DNA of 64,000 nt from Cunninghamia lanceolata (Eukaryota; Streptophyta; Pinopsida; Cupressales; Cupressaceae), in NCBI GenBank assembly GCA_027924645.1, contig BSBN01001807.1:11922001-11986000 (forward strand). The letters run 5' to 3'. This document shows, piece by piece, positions 10,976-24,734 of the stretch. Each line of letters begins with the position of its first letter. Position 1 is the stretch's first letter. The position numbers and the translations under genes were made by a program. The notes beneath the pieces are model-generated. The model did no database searches. It saw only the letters and a program-made list of their open reading frames with translations, and had not been told where the DNA came from.

Positions 10976-11620
10976 CTAGTTTGGATCTAGACGTTCTATT
11001 ATATTTTCATATCTTGGCTCTCTACACAACCTGACTTCCTTCTCGTTCACTAGTATTGTTGCATATGATAAATCAAGTTGGAGATTTCCTCCTACTGCAG
11101 CAGTCCACTGTCTAGATAACAACATACCATAGTATGGTGGAGTATCTATTACAGTTATATCAGTTTTGTAGGTAGCTTCAAGACATAAGGCTAACTTCAA
11201 TTTTACATCTCTCATGATTCCAACAATTGGAATAGACCTGTTGTCCATTGCATAGCATTTGCAATATGTTGTATCTACCCACATGCCTTATTCTTTCATG
11301 ATAGCTATTGGCATGATGTTTATGGCAGCTCCAAAGTCAATCGTACAATTTCTTGTAACCAGTTTGTTATTGATTAATAGTGTTATATAGAATGGGTCCA
11401 CTTGGGAAGGATTCTTTGTTAGGGCATCACCAAGATAAATTTCAAGAGTTCTCATGAGCTCTTGTCCAAGATTGTTTATTTTGTTTTTTGGCCCTTCTTT
11501 GTTTTTGTTATGACTTTGTTGTTGATTTGGTATATTAGAAATCAACTTAAGAGAACTATCCCTGTATTCATCTATTTTAATCATTTCCATTAATGGTACT
11601 AATATTTTTATTTGAGACAA
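10976..11620 (-). pseudogene. Aspartic protease domain
   Basis: The segment contains TIDFGAAINIMPIAIMKE, corresponding to the retropepsin active-site region (normally D-S/T-G-A). Here the Ser/Thr is Phe, so the site is altered. The downstream half (TPPYYGMLLSRQWTAAVGG, LQLDLSYATI) is the gypsy protease C-terminal part. The upstream part is a low-complexity polar linker from gag. A stop at 11285-11287 separates the two parts. Confidence 0.75.
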
Positions 11621-11949
11621 TTCTTGTGTTATATCAAATGGAGTAATGGTGATCTGTTCTATTTTTTCTTTATTAGAGCCTTTCTCTTTAGATTGTTACT
11701 TACTGCTATCTTGCATCTTATTTTGCTCAATCTTAGATATTTCCTTATGTGTATTTTTCTAATTTTCTCCTTTCTTCTGGCTATCCAAGGCACCCTTCTT
11801 ATGATTTGGTTCTTTGATGAAGAAGCCTCTGGTTGTTCCATGATCTGCATTTACGGTTCTATTCCTCGTATTGTAATTAGTTCTAGCTTGAGACACAGCA
11901 GCAATTGTAAGAGCTCTTTTCTCTTCCTCGGTAGGTCTTCTTAACTAGA

Positions 11950-13917
11950 ACTGTGGGACCATATTGGGTACATAAGTGGTTCCTTCATCATTATCTTTCT
12001 AATCAAAGAAGACGTCTTGTTGACCCATGTTAACATTATACCTCTGGTTGCTCACATCTTATTCAAACCCATCTTCTTCAAAGGATGAGTATTCTTCATC
12101 AATTGAGTGAAGTCTCATTCCTAACATATTTATAGTATGTTCATCCCTGTCATGATCATAAGATACTTCATTTTCTTGTAATGATTGGACCACTACACAG
12201 TATTCAAGTGAATGAGGTAGGTTGCATACTATACACCATGGATTATTTTCTACCACATGTGTCCCATGTCTCTTTAAGGGATCAAGGGTATCTTTACCAT
12301 AATTCTACTTTTGTTTGTTATCTACAGACTTCCCATCCTTCCAATTAGTGTTGTAAGGCATATCATGTAACCTAGGCCTTTCATTTCTATAATAATTTGT
12401 TTTCCTAGTTTGATGGTTATTAGAACTTTGTGGAGCTCTAATATTTTCCCTTTTACCAAGTTTTCCAGCAACTCTTCTATTGTTTTCAATATTCATAGCG
12501 GCCTTTTGAGCTTCTGCAAGAGTCATAAGAGCTCTATTTCAGAATTCATATCTAGTTTTGGGGTCAAAGGCCTTTAAGTATAGAGCCAAGGCCACACCAT
12601 CAGGAGGTTTCATTTTAGGTGAAATCTTGTAAGATAGTTTTGAAAACCTTTGGTTGAAATCCACTACTGACTCATTATAGTTCTTTTGAATGCTTGTCAA
12701 TTCATGTATAGCAAAATTTGGATCAGAATGACTCCCATATTGCTCTTTGAAATCTGCAAAGGAACTGATTGAAGCATCAAGTAGGTTTTTATATACCAAT
12801 CCCTAGCATCTTCAATTAGAGATAACATGAATAATTTCATAAGGATGTCTTCATATTTTACATCATAGTTGTCCATAACTGTCTCAAAGTTTCTGATATG
12901 TTCTTCTGCTGAAATGGCATTATTCCTAGAAAACTTTGGAAGTGCATTCCTCAAGTTATTGTTAATGGGATTAGGACATATTTGGTATCTAGATAAATCT
13001 AGCTGTCTATATCTGTTTATATTCAAGGGTCCTTGCAAGTTTTGATTTGGTTGGTATTGTTGGTGGTGAGGTACATGTTGTTGTATAGTATGATGTGGGT
13101 TCATACTCATATTATGCTGGCGAGGTGGAACATGCTGCTGACTAGGAGGTGGATAGGTATTAGCCATATGTTGGGAAGTCATTTGAACATTATGTGTTTT
13201 TAGGTTTTGTGGTGGAATGTTGTATATGACTAGTGTTACCTAGATTATGTGGTGCTTTTGAAGCATTAAAACCACTTACACTCTGATGTGAGCCTTGTGG
13301 ATTGCTTGCAAGAGCATGCCCACTTTGCTTATGGGGAGGTATATATTTCGAGCTGCTTGTTACACATCGAGATTTTATCTGTTGCAACTCATTTTTTATT
13401 CTTTCTTCCTCCTCTTTCAGTTTGGCTAGCCTAAGCTCTTCCTATAAATTTTGTAAGTCTTGTTGCACCTCATCAACATTTCTTGTGTCTTTTGGTGGAC
13501 TATATTGAGTCTCTACCATTTGATTAATTTAGACTCATTTTGAAATCCCCCACCTTATTGCAGTGACATTTTGTAATTGTATTTTGTTTGCATTTATATC
13601 TTGTCCCATTCAAGTTGTGCCTCAAATTCAAGTTGTTTTTGAGGGTCAGGTCTATATTGGTCTAGAACATCACCAAATTTGTTTTGTTTAGACTGGGTAG
13701 GATTACTTTTTGATTGGAATCCTTCATGGAATTCTGATTCATGCAAAGATGTAAAACTGTTATGTGTTAATATAGGTTGTTTTGATGTATTCTCTTGAGT
13801 ATTCTAGTCATTAGCACGTTTAGACTGATTTGACATCCCAATTTTCTTAGCAGGGACCTTTCAGGGTGGGGAACATTGCAATTTTTTGCCATCAATTTTG
13901 AATCTCCTACCATCCAT
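11950..13917 (-). pseudogene. gag region (Tat-like gypsy)
   Basis: The likely start is the ATG at 13917-13915 (MDGRRFKIDGKK). A Gln/His/Pro-rich stretch at 12990-13185 precedes the capsid-like core (RNNAISAEEHIRNFETVMDN, FADFKEQYGS, NYNESVVDFNQRFSKL, EAQKAAMNIENN). A zinc-knuckle-like CIVCNLPHSLEYC lies near 12200-12240. Many stops and frameshifts. Gag would package element RNA. The core is related to that of the plus-strand element at 36720-38760. Confidence 0.82.
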
Positions 13918-14090
13918 GTTATAAGAGGTTATGACACTTTAATACATGAGATGTCTTGAATTTTGTATCGAGTCACCACCTCCCTTAAGAGGACTTATTT
14001 ATCTTCTAGGTTTTCTCTTCACCAGTAGAGTTATGATTCTTTAATTTCCTGACTCTATTGAGATGGTCTTCTACCAGGTTTTCTTATGTT

Positions 14091-14111
14091 GGTCCCTAGT
14101 TGAGTCACCAA
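14091..14111 (-). promoter_or_regulatory. Primer binding site of the gag-pol element
   Basis: On the minus strand this reads TTGGTGACTCAACTAGGGAC, very close to the TTGGTGACTCCACTGGGGAC start of plant Tat/Athila-type internal regions. It lies three bases downstream of an LTR end reading GACCTAACA. It fixes the orientation of this element as minus and shows that its 5' LTR lies to the right. Confidence 0.75.
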
Positions 14112-14114
14112 TTT

Positions 14115-15250
14115 TGTTAGGTCTCAAGAATGTAGGTTATAAACCTTAAGAGGTTTCCAAGCTCTCTTAATGCTTTTGGCTAACGAAACAAGGTTGATAT
14201 GATAAAAAAAACCCCTTCTTTTTAGGCTCTGCCAAACCTAGGTAGGTGTACCTTGATAGCTAATGCAGATTTATGTGACCTTAGTGATCTACTCACATTG
14301 GCATGTACATGAGAGACAGATGTAAGGATGAAATTTATTCCTATTGTTAAGTTTTAAAATGTGAAAGGTTGTTTTAAAATGTTTATGATCAGTGCCTGAT
14401 TCTATTGGGTTAATGGGGTCAAGAACTGTATGATTGCAGACTTATCTTCCTAGATTAACTCTGACTACCTGGCACCTTTTAAATGTTTATACTTTGTATA
14501 AACATGCAAGACTAGTGGTTATTAGAATCTTCTTTAAAATCACATTGATATCTCCTCAAGTTACTATGGTTGTCTAAAAGGATTTTAATTCTACCTTGAA
14601 GGAAACCAACTAAGGTGACTTATTTAAAGGGTTTTTAACTCTGGGTAGAGACCAATAAACGTAAATCACTTAGAAGAAATTAAATCAACTTCTTATAGAA
14701 ACCAATCAAGCATACCACACAGAGACAACAAGTGTACCTTGATAAATCTAAATGATTTAAATAACTAGAAAAGACCAATATGGAGACAGTCAAATAACTC
14801 ATAAGAATGAATATCAACAGAGTAGTAGAACACCAAAGATATATCCACTAATTAAACCATCTTGCCCGTTATATTATTTAAAAAATCCCATAGAAGCTTC
14901 TGTAAATATGATTGAAAATATAATAATATTGTATGTATATTGATTGTTCTGTAATTGATGCCCCTAAATTTGGCCTTGGTTTCTCTTATATATACGGGAA
15001 GCAAACAAACTTCAAGCTAAAACAACATGGTTGTTCCTAAATTGTACCTTTCCAAATAACTAACATTTGTTAAATGAAACATAATTAAGAAATAGATAAA
15101 GAGACAATATGGGCATCTGCATCGATCAAGATCTGAATCCATTAATCATCGTAGAGAACCCGTGATCGCTAGCCTGCCAAGGTCCTCCTCTCCAATGTTG
15201 TTGTATCTGATCAATATGCTTTGCCCATTATACTTACTAATGCACTATTT
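14115..15250 (-). repeat. 5' LTR of the gag-pol element (right edge uncertain)
   Basis: The LTR 3' end is at 14115 (TGTTAGGTC on the plus strand). A minus-strand TATA box (CCCGTATATATAAGAG) lies near 14981-14998, as expected for U3. The right edge is somewhere near 15.2-15.35 kb and I cannot fix it, because no second copy exists in the window. Confidence 0.55.
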
Positions 15251-18200
15251 ATTGTTTCTCCCTTTTGATCTAATATCACAAAAAATACCTGAATTAGCAT
15301 TGGCAAATTTTCATTTCAAGTTTATCTGACCCCTTCATGCTACTCTACAAATGAACAAATGAACAAATTTATCTTAAAGAATGATCAATATACTCTTAAG
15401 TCACATTGGTACCTGTGGAGATTATATCATCCATGACAGATTCCAAAGTGAAGATTTTGTCTAAACTATGTATATGTGTGCTTTCTATCACTCTGTCCTC
15501 ATCATTGATCTTCTCAAGAGCTATTGGTAACAATTGGGCTAATTCATTTTTCCAAATATCCTTTTTCCTATAAATTGCCTTCATTATGAAAGAAACTAGG
15601 GAACACCATATCCAGATTTTGATCAAAATCACCAAGGTCCTCTGCTAACAAAGTGTTGAACTTTTCATGCTCACTGATTAGTTCATCATATTTCTTAAAC
15701 ACCTATTTATCAACACTTGTTTTGGCTCTTAGTTCCTCTTTCTTTTCTAGCATCCCGAGATGCAATCTTTTATGCTCTTGGTATGCACTGTGTGTTCTCT
15801 TGTGCAATTCCCATACCTTATAAGGTATTCCCCATCATTTTCTCAAATCTTTTCTTAATCAGTTCATAAGCTATTTTGTATTTTAGAAATTTCATTTGAG
15901 TTTCCAATTGGTCACTCTTCTTTTGGAATTTTTCTGCTTTAACCTTCCAATAATTGGCATCAGCTTTGGCCTCCACCATTCTTTTTTTAGATTCCAGGTA
16001 AGGTGAATAGCTGCTTGAAGATGATGGCAACCTATCCTTATAAGTGGCAACTTTGTGCCTTAGTTTTGCATTTTCTGCCACATATGCATTATTATTTCTT
16101 ACCAATCGCTCAATTTGAGCCTTTGTAAATCTACAAACATTCACATTTAAATCAACAGTCTCAATAGGATCTGTGTCCTCAACTCGTTGTATCAAGGGAT
16201 GACTAAATGCTTCATTCAGGTTGCCAATGATTTGAGGTCTCTTATTAGGGGGTACAACATTAGTAATATCACCTTATCAAGATCATATCCTGACCCAGTT
16301 TTAATCTTCTGCAATGCTTCAATACCAAGCTGTACCTTTTTGTCTTGATTTCTTCTAAAGATATCAAAAATAATGGCCGAGGTCATATCCCACTCAGAGA
16401 CTAGTTAGCATCACCCCTGCTTCTTCAAACAGTGTTCTCCCCTTTTCTAGAGTCATGGTCTCCATTACTTTATCAATTTCTATTTGGAGCTCCTTCAATG
16501 CCTCAGTTTGTACTTCAAGAGTGATGTCCTTCATTTTCTCTCTAGCTTGTTTGCCGTTGTACTCATACAAGAAGGCTTTGAATTCAGGGGTTTTGATAAA
16601 ATCATCATCTGAAACAAATTTTTTACTTGCCATATGTCTTATATCTTCTGTTAACTCATCAGGGGCTTCCATCATGACCATTTCTCTATCCACAAGAGGC
16701 TCATACTCTTCAATTATAGGCTCAAAGCCCTGCACACCTTCATCTCCACTTTCAAACTCTTCATCCTCTGTAACATTGGTATCAAGAGAGAAACTAATGT
16801 TTGGTGTAAGCTGAGGGGAAAGATGGCCCAAGGGTACTTCACACTCAGCTTGTGTCTCCCTGATATTTTTACCTCTTCTGCATAGTTAATTATGTTGCAT
16901 GTGCAACTAACATGTCCAATGTTTCAACAAGATCATCAACCTCCAAAAAAGCTCCTTTATAAGTGAGATTTTTGGCTATCCTCCAAGCCTCAACTAGCAT
17001 TATTTTATGATACAAATTTCTTCTTTCAACTGCACTATTCTCATCAATATTTGTGATCAAATTGTCATCAACAAATAGCACATGGTGATATTTTTTCAAT
17101 TTTTATTTACTTTGACACTATTTATGAAGTGTTCAAGGTTAAAGTTTTCTCTGGCATTTCCTGATGGCATTATGAAATGTTCTAATTTTTTATCAATTAA
17201 TTGATATCCTTTCTCAACTAAAACTATAAAATCTCCAAAACACAAAGTACCAGACATCAAGGACTGCTTATTGTGACTTTTAAGGTGCATAAAGTCAGAG
17301 TAGGCTGATTTCCTCACGATCTCCAAATAGGCAACTCTATCTGGTCAAGTTTTTGGCAACAAAAATGGTGGTCCTTCATACCCAAATACTCTAATCTTTG
17401 TGTAGTCATTATAGGCATACCAATCACCTGAGTTGTGATTGAATCTTCCACTTTCATTCTTGTCCTTTGGCCTTAGAAATTTCTGTACTTCCATTGACAT
17501 GTTGTAATCACATGGATGACCTAGCAATTTATACACAGGTTTTACAAAGTATTCTTCAAAATATAGATTTAATGGGATCTCTCACACCTGCTATCCCAGA
17601 TAGCTATCCACATCTGCATAGTTTTGATTTTTCCATCCCTATCCAAATCTCTTACTCTCAAGCATTCATCCCACGAACACCTATTCTATCCTTCACACAA
17701 GATACAATGCATGAGCAAAGAGTAATGCCTGAATTTACTGCCTCCATTTTTTATAGCAACCAATTCTTTGTCAAGATCATTGGCAAGGTACTCAACATAG
17801 TTCAGATGTCCTGCATCTTGGCTTTGCACATCTACAGTTAGAACCATTGGTGCAACTTCCATAAACAGAGAGGCTTCCAGACCAAGAAATTGACAGACAG
17901 AATAATAGGTCCATCTAAAGTACTCCTCAAATAACTCTATAGAATAGGGTGCATCCTCAATTCCTGAGAATACTCTTAGCCTATTTCCTTCATCTCAGGG
18001 CCTATGTAAAGGTAGCCTCCATCTCTTGTAGTTATTGCTCATATTATAGTACTCATTCAATGGGTCTCTGATTCTAAATTTCACATCAAAGCTAGTGTCC
18101 AACTGAAACACCATTGATATATAGTCTTTGGTGACAAGGATAAAACCAGACCCAGCATTCAACTCAATTATGCAGGTTTGAGGATTGTATTTCTTGGCCA

Positions 18201-18276
18201 TAACATTTAACAATTCCACATTGACAAACACATTTGGCACTATAAGTTTTCCCAGGTTCAGTCTCCATGGATTGGA

Positions 18277-21200
18277 TGTAAAGTACAAGGATTTCAAAAT
18301 CATATAAAACTGAAGTAAATCTTAATTATTGCAAGTAAAGTAAGTAAACTACCTTCTAAGTAAAGTAACTTCTATTGCAACATCAAGTACAAGAAATACA
18401 AGAGACATCATATGACAACACAAGATTTGCATTAATCAATTTGTTTCAATCATGAAATATGATACAAGCATTTTTTTGAGTTCAATTACAGAGCTTTCAA
18501 TAACCATAAATATACAATTACAGATGTGGCTTTCCGCCTTACATGACATTTGAGTTTAAAAAAAAGTTTACAACTATCATCAATATCAAATGAATCCAAT
18601 AAACTGTCCTCGACCACCATCGACCATCTGGCCATCTACTGCATCAAAGGACAAGAACATGGTTCAGGCACTTTTTCCGCCCAACCACGAAGCTTGCGCT
18701 TCCCCAGTATCCTTCAAACTGAAGGATTCCTGACCCTGCTCGAAGGGCATAGCAACCTATAAACAAGTGCAGGGTGGAATCTGGTGTGTGCCTATCAATC
18801 TACATGCATTTCTATCATGAATGCAGCATCTCATCAATAGGATATGGCAGGGAAAAATATGTATAAACACTAGGCAATCAAACCATTTCCTACAATGGTA
18901 CATATGTCTATTTCAACATCACATTCACTTTGGCCAAAGCATTATCCATAAAACAACATGTAGGTTTTGAAAAAGAAAACCTACTTCCCTGTTATTCCAT
19001 ACTCAACACCCATCTCGGAAGGCAAGCTTTTTCACTACGTAAAATAAATGCATGGTAGGAATGAAGAAGAAAATAAATTATAAAACACAAATACATATAT
19101 AGCCATTTTCACATAATTTTTGGTAATTTAAGGACGGAGAACTTTCCCCATGCATGTGATCATTTAGGAAATTAGAAAATCAATCAGGTGATTTATTCTT
19201 CTTAGACATAAATGTGAGGTTAGTTTAGAAGAGTCTTCACTAATAGAAAACAATTACATAGCTTTGTCTATAGCAGGCGATTATAAAGTCTACCAACATA
19301 GTTGTTATTTCAAGGAGTATAGTTACACTTACCAAGTCTCTGAAGGGAATTTCTTAGTTACAAGTTTTCCAAGACATATATATAAATGAAATGTGATTAT
19401 GCCAAATAGTTTATATTATTCTTTTATACAGAGATAAAATTCTATTTTGAACTGAGGCGAATTAATACACTCAATCCATTTTATTATTGTATAAGTATAT
19501 AAATTTTTAGTCCTTGTATATATACATATATGTATATATACATATGTGTATATACATATGTGTATATACACATATATGTATATATACATATGTGTATATA
19601 CACATATATGTATATATACATATGTGTATATACACATATGTATATATATATATATATATATCTACATATGTATATATATGTATGTAGATATACATATGTA
19701 TATCTACATACATATATATATATACACCAAACCATCCAGGACAATACAAAGGAGGCAGATTGCAATTATTGAAAAAAAAAATTAAGACAGTAGGCATTTT
19801 ATACAGAGAAAGCTGAATTCACTGGCAAAGGTCTGTTCTAACCTCGGATCATAGCCATAAAGGCCGCTCATAGAGATCTAACTGCCACCCAGAAGTTGAT
19901 ATATAAAAAAAATAAAGGTAAGATAATGAGAAGTCATTCTCTCTTCGATGACTGGTGAGATTTACCCAGTAAACTATCATCAGGCGAAAGCCAGGCGGTG
20001 ATACGAATTTAAAGAGACTGAGAAAAAAAGAATTAAAAGGTTGATATAGTTACAAGAGAGAGAGAGATTGCCATCTTTGGGCGAGTTTAAAAGATGGTTC
20101 GGTAGTTTTATTTTTAAAATAAATCAAAATGAAGTCATACATCGTTCCATGGGGATACATATTTCTAATTCCCCAATACTGGAAATCAATTTAACTGATT
20201 TGTAGTTGGCCACTCAAATGGAACAGCATACAGGAATCGATTTAACCAATTTGTAGTATCAGGTGGCCGCTCAAATGGAATAGCATACTAGGAAGGCCGA
20301 AATGAGGTTATTTTTAAGAAGGTCCATAAAGATCAAAATAAAGGCCATTTAAAAGATCAAGAATCAAAAGTCGATAACAGGGAGATTTACAAAAGAAAGA
20401 AGTCGTAGTTGCTATTGAGGTGACATTTTATCTAAATAAGACACAAAGGATTAAAATTTAACTCTCAGTGGTTGGAAACAAAGAGGGACTAGGCCGCCGA
20501 TCTGATTTAAAAGGTCATATCACAGGTTGTGTGGATCAAAAGTAAGAATTGCTTAGGGAAGATCTATGTTCTAATTAAATCTGGAAAGTTGACTACAAGA
20601 GAAGAGTAGCTACTTAAGCATAGTTCAAACATCTAGGCCAATTTAGATAAATCAAGAAGTCTAAAATTAAGGCTGATCAAAATTAAAACAAGAAGAGTTT
20701 AAGGAGTTATCTCAAAGCTACGAATGGTAAGAGCAAGTCGAACCGAGGTATTCAAACCGGCTGGGTTAAATGCACTTGACTAAGAAAAGTAAAAAAAAAC
20801 AAATTGAATAGACTGAAAAAAGAGGCCATTTATATTATTTAGCCTAGATTTTAAGGATATTTAAACATTCATGCAGAAAATAATCATAATTCTATAGGGT
20901 CGTTCTCAATCTTCAATGGGACGTGACTGTAGCAAGTCATTCATGTGCATATTCTATCTAGAGTATAATAAATCTACACAATCTAAAATCCATACAGTTA
21001 AAAGGAAACAAAGCTAATACCCAGAGCTAAAGCAATTCTTCCTTTCTTGTACCAAATCCTCCTTATTCCAAATCTACTCTCTGATCAATATTCCAGCTCC
21101 GTGCTTTTGATTCCTCTTTCTCTTCTTTTATATTTTTCAAAAAAAAAAAAACCTAATTCCTCTAATTTTCTCATGCAGAGCTTAGATGATAGTTAACACA

Positions 21201-21773
21201 ATCACCTCGAATGCATGTGTTGCATGCTCCCCTTTGCCATAATTATATCTCTTATTATAATATATTTAGATTTTTATTTTTAGATTTTAGTTTTTTTTTA
21301 CTTAATATCTTTATTACCAAACCTATTTAGTTCAAATTTCAAACTAAATTCTCTACTTGAGAAAATAGGTATCACAACCAACATAGGAGTATGGAGAAAA
21401 GTGACAAATTCAAATGAGTGATGACAGATAATGACCACATACATATGTGTCACAAGGATCATTAGACAACTTATGCAATCAAGCAAACAATGAAATTCTA
21501 CGTGTGTGTGTGTGTGTAAAAAGAAAACCAGATAGAACCCAACACATGTTGCCAAAAAGCTAGGTCCCCTCTACCTGAGCCATGCTTTTGTCCTTCGACA
21601 AGACCTGCAATCAAACACACTCATACCACCATCAATAGGTTAGTCCAAAACTATAGCCAGAGCAATTGAATCTTAACCAGTAATACATCTCTAGCAATTT
21701 ATCCTCAACTAAAGTTTAATGGTTTTCATGCATTTAACCAAATCAAGTAAATGTGAAAATTTGAGACGTGACA
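18277..21773 (-). repeat. 3' LTR of chromovirus (about 3.5 kb)
   Basis: On the minus strand it begins TGTCACGTCTC and ends CTTTACA. It matches 26588-29927. Compared with that copy it carries an added microsatellite block at about 19515-19720. Confidence 0.95.
19515..19720. repeat. ATATGTGTATATACAC microsatellite/minisatellite
   Basis: About 200 bp of alternating TATATG, TGTATATACACA and TATATA units, self-complementary throughout. The equivalent place in the other LTR (about 27895-27915) has only a short TATATA run, so the expansion came after insertion. Open frames here on both strands are repeat artefacts. Confidence 0.95.
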
Positions 21774-21786
21774 TCCTTCCCTAGTT
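21774..21786 (-). other. Polypurine tract of chromovirus
   Basis: On the minus strand this reads AACTAGGGAAGGA directly before the 3' LTR start TGTCACG, as expected for plus-strand DNA priming. Confidence 0.75.
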
Positions 21787-21917
21787 GGAAGAGACATCGT
21801 CTCGATGTCTTATTACATCAATCAAAACAATAACGTATCAAAATAATAAAGTATCTTCATCTGAGTATCAAGTATTTCTAATGTGCATGAAATAAAAACA
21901 TATATGCTAATTTTTCA

Positions 21918-22390
21918 AATGTGGAAAAGATCTATCAATATCTGAAGCATCTTCCCAAGTGGCACCATCCACTGAATAATGGTCCCACTGGACCTTATAC
22001 TGCACTATGTCTCTATTACACAACTTAACGTTGCACTTCTCCAAGACTCAAATGGGCTCCACTAGCACCACTCCTAGATCCTGTACCTATAGACCACGCC
22101 AATCAAGAATATGCAATACATCAAGATGATAAGGTTTGAGCAAAGACACATGAAAAAGATTATGGATCTTGGTGAGAGCTGGCAGCAGAGCAAATCTATA
22201 TGCAACTGGATTGATCACTTCAAGAACGTCGAAAGGTCCTACGAATCTTGGAGCTAGTTTGGATGCCTTGTCAAATCAAATCAAACTCTTATGTGGCTTG
22301 ACCTTTAAAAACACTTTGTCACCCACTGAGAATTGCCTAAAAGTCATGTTCTTATCTGCATAACTTTTCTGTCTATCTGAGGCTTGTTTC
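21918..22390 (-). pseudogene. Chromodomain and integrase tail of chromovirus
   Basis: Minus-strand reading gives the post-integrase segment ([47 protein letters not shown]). A chromodomain follows, P.WVLEKCNVKLCNRDIVQYKVQW then YSVDGATWEDASDID, at about 22058-21918. Chromodomains of this group are thought to direct insertion to heterochromatin. The frame carries stops. Confidence 0.82.
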
Positions 22391-22499
22391 AATTTTTCTT
22401 TGATTAGCCTCATCTAATCTTCCATTTCTTTTAACATGTAAGGTCCAACTACAATTCAATCTTCAACCCTATCCCAACTGATTGGAGTTCTACACCTGC

Positions 22500-23365
22500 G
22501 CCCACAAAGAGCCTCAAATGGTGCCATACCTAAGGATGCATGGTAAGAATTATTATATGCAAACTCTACCAATGGTAGATATTCCTCCCATTTGTATTGA
22601 TGGTCCATGCAATACATTCTCAGAAGATCCTCCACTACCTAGTTGACTCTCTCTGTCTATCCATTTATTTTAGGGTGATAAGTTGTGCTAAAGTTCAACT
22701 TAGTCCCCAACAGCATTAAGTGTGGTCCAAAATCTTGAGGTCATGCGAGTGTCACAATCTGAGATGATCGTTTCTGGCACTCCATGTAGTCGAAAGATCT
22801 CTTGAACAAACTTCTTCACTAAGGTCAATGACCCATCTGAGAGATTTCTGGGAATGAAATGAGCCACTTGAGTCAGTTTGTCCACCACTACTAAGATGAC
22901 ATCGTGCCTATTCTTTGACATGGGCAATCCCTGAATAAAATCCATGTTAATCACCTGCCACTTATACTCTGAAGCACTATGTGGATAAAGTAGTCCTACA
23001 GGATGGACATGTTCTACCTTGACACATTGACATTCTAAACATTAAGCAACAAACTCAGTTACGTCCTTCTTGAGTTTAGGCCAAAAGTACAATAGTCTCA
23101 ATCATTCCATTGTCTTGGTCACTCCTGGGTGCCCAGAATATGGCGCACTGTGGATCTCTTCGAGAACCAATTTCCTCAACTCATCTGAATCTGGGATATA
23201 CATTCTCCCATGATACTTCAAAAGCCCATCTGATTCTATCACATACCCATCAAATCGATGATCGGTGGGGTTTGCTTCTAATGCTTTCTTAACCCGTTCA
23301 TAGTGCTCATCCCCTTGCAAATTTTGGATTACTTGTTGCCTTAAATTGGTTCTAGTAGATACCAT
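22500..23365 (-). pseudogene. Integrase of chromovirus
   Basis: The zinc-binding part reads HSAPYSGHPGVTKTME and then CLECQC (an HHCC-type site) near 23185-23020. The core has NMDFIQGLPMS (first Asp), VDKLTQVAHFIP and IISDCDTRMTSRFW (second Asp). Stops near 23100 and 22700 break the frame. The region from about 22690 to 22500 still resembles the catalytic Glu segment, but is out of frame. Confidence 0.88.
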
Positions 23366-23369
23366 AGCA

Positions 23370-24725
23370 GACAGATGTTGTCTCTTGCTAAAAACATTTG
23401 CTACCCTATTCTCTTTTCCTTTTATATACTCAATTCCAAAGTCATACTCGCTAAGGAATTCTAACCATCTTCTCTATCGTGCATTAAGATTAGGTTGGGT
23501 AAAGATATATTTGAGCCCCAAATGATCTGTCTTAAGCTCAAATGGCTTACCCAAGAGATAGTGACTCCACATTTGGAGTGTGTGAACAATGGCAACTAAC
23601 TCGAGATCATGGGGTGCATAGTTTAACTCATGTTGTTACAGTTTCCTCGATTCATATGCGACCACCTTCCCATTCTGCATCAACACTCCTCCCACACCTT
23701 CACCAAAAGCATCTGTTATCACTGTGAAATGACCGTTTGGATCAGGTATGGTTAGAATAGGTGTTGTCGTGAGTTTCTCCTTCAACAACTAATCTTGTTC
23801 ACATTTATCTGTCCAATCAAACTTCTTACCCTTCTTCTGTAATGAGGTTATGGGTGCTACAATTGTCGAGAATCCTTCTACGAATTTTCTATAAAATCTT
23901 GCTAGCCCCATAAAACTTCTAATCTCAGTTACAGTCTGTAGTGCAGGCCATTCCATTATTACCTTGATCTTTTCAGGATCTACCGCTATCCCATATACTG
24001 AAATTAAGTGGCCAAGATAATGCACTTTACTCTGATAGAATGTGCACTTAGATAACTTGCCAAAAAGTTTTCTCTCCTAAACATTGCAAGACTATCCTTA
24101 AGTGTCTTTCACGCTCCTCTACTAATTTTGAGTAAATCATAATGTCATCTAAGAAGACCAACACAAATTCATCTAGACAATCCTTGAACACACTATTCAT
24201 CAAGTTCATAAAAGTTGATGGCGCATTAGTTAACCCAAATGGTACTACTATGAACTCGTAGTGACCATATTGTGTTTTGAATGTTGTTTTAGAGATATCC
24301 TCGTCCTTAATCCGTAACTGATGGTAACTGGATCTAAGGTCTATTTTGGAGAATGCCTTTGCACCTTTCATCTGATCGAACAACTCATCTATCCTTGGGA
24401 GTGGATATTTGTTCTTAATAGTGTCTTTGTTGAGCATTCTATGATCAATGCACAACCTCAATGTTCCATCCTTCTTCTTTTCGAAGATGACTGATGTGCC
24501 CCAAGGTGACACACTAGGTCTGATAAACCCATGTTTTAACAATTCTTCTAATTGTGCCTTAAGTTCATATAGTTTTGTTGTTGTCATTCGGTAAGGTGCT
24601 TTAGACTGTGGTTCTATTCCTGGCATTAGATCTATAGAGAAATCAAATTCTCTTTTAGGTGGTAGTTCTGTCAATTCATCAGGGAAGACATCTTTGAACT
24701 CTCTAAGAATAGGATATTTGTCCAA
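23370..24725 (-). pseudogene. Reverse transcriptase and RNase H of chromovirus
   Basis: RT blocks are intact in 24725-24048: [82 protein letters not shown] and the catalytic [13 protein letters not shown] frameshift at about 24040 precedes [16 protein letters not shown] and the connection. RNase H follows (ITDAFGEGVGGVLMQ, ELNYAPHDLELVAIV) with scattered stops. Confidence 0.92.
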
Positions 24726-24734
24726 AGATGGTTC

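Larger units (their letters stand above)
7380..13917 (-). mobile_element. Tat-like Ty3/gypsy gag-pol, decayed
   Basis: A complete but broken coding region in the order gag, protease, RNase H, reverse transcriptase, RNase H, integrase, all on the minus strand. Its PBS lies at 14091-14111 and its 5' LTR begins at 14115. No matching 3' LTR follows the end of pol: sequence runs within about 120 bp into the unrelated outer LTR. So this unit appears to be a 3'-truncated element sitting inverted in the outer element, or part of a mosaic. Stops and frameshifts occur in every domain. Confidence 0.8.

Noticed and set aside
19416..19797. Open frames of 73-96 codons on both strands
   Set aside because: They are translations of the TATATG/TGTATA microsatellite (Tyr/Ile/Cys/His repeats) and have no coding value.
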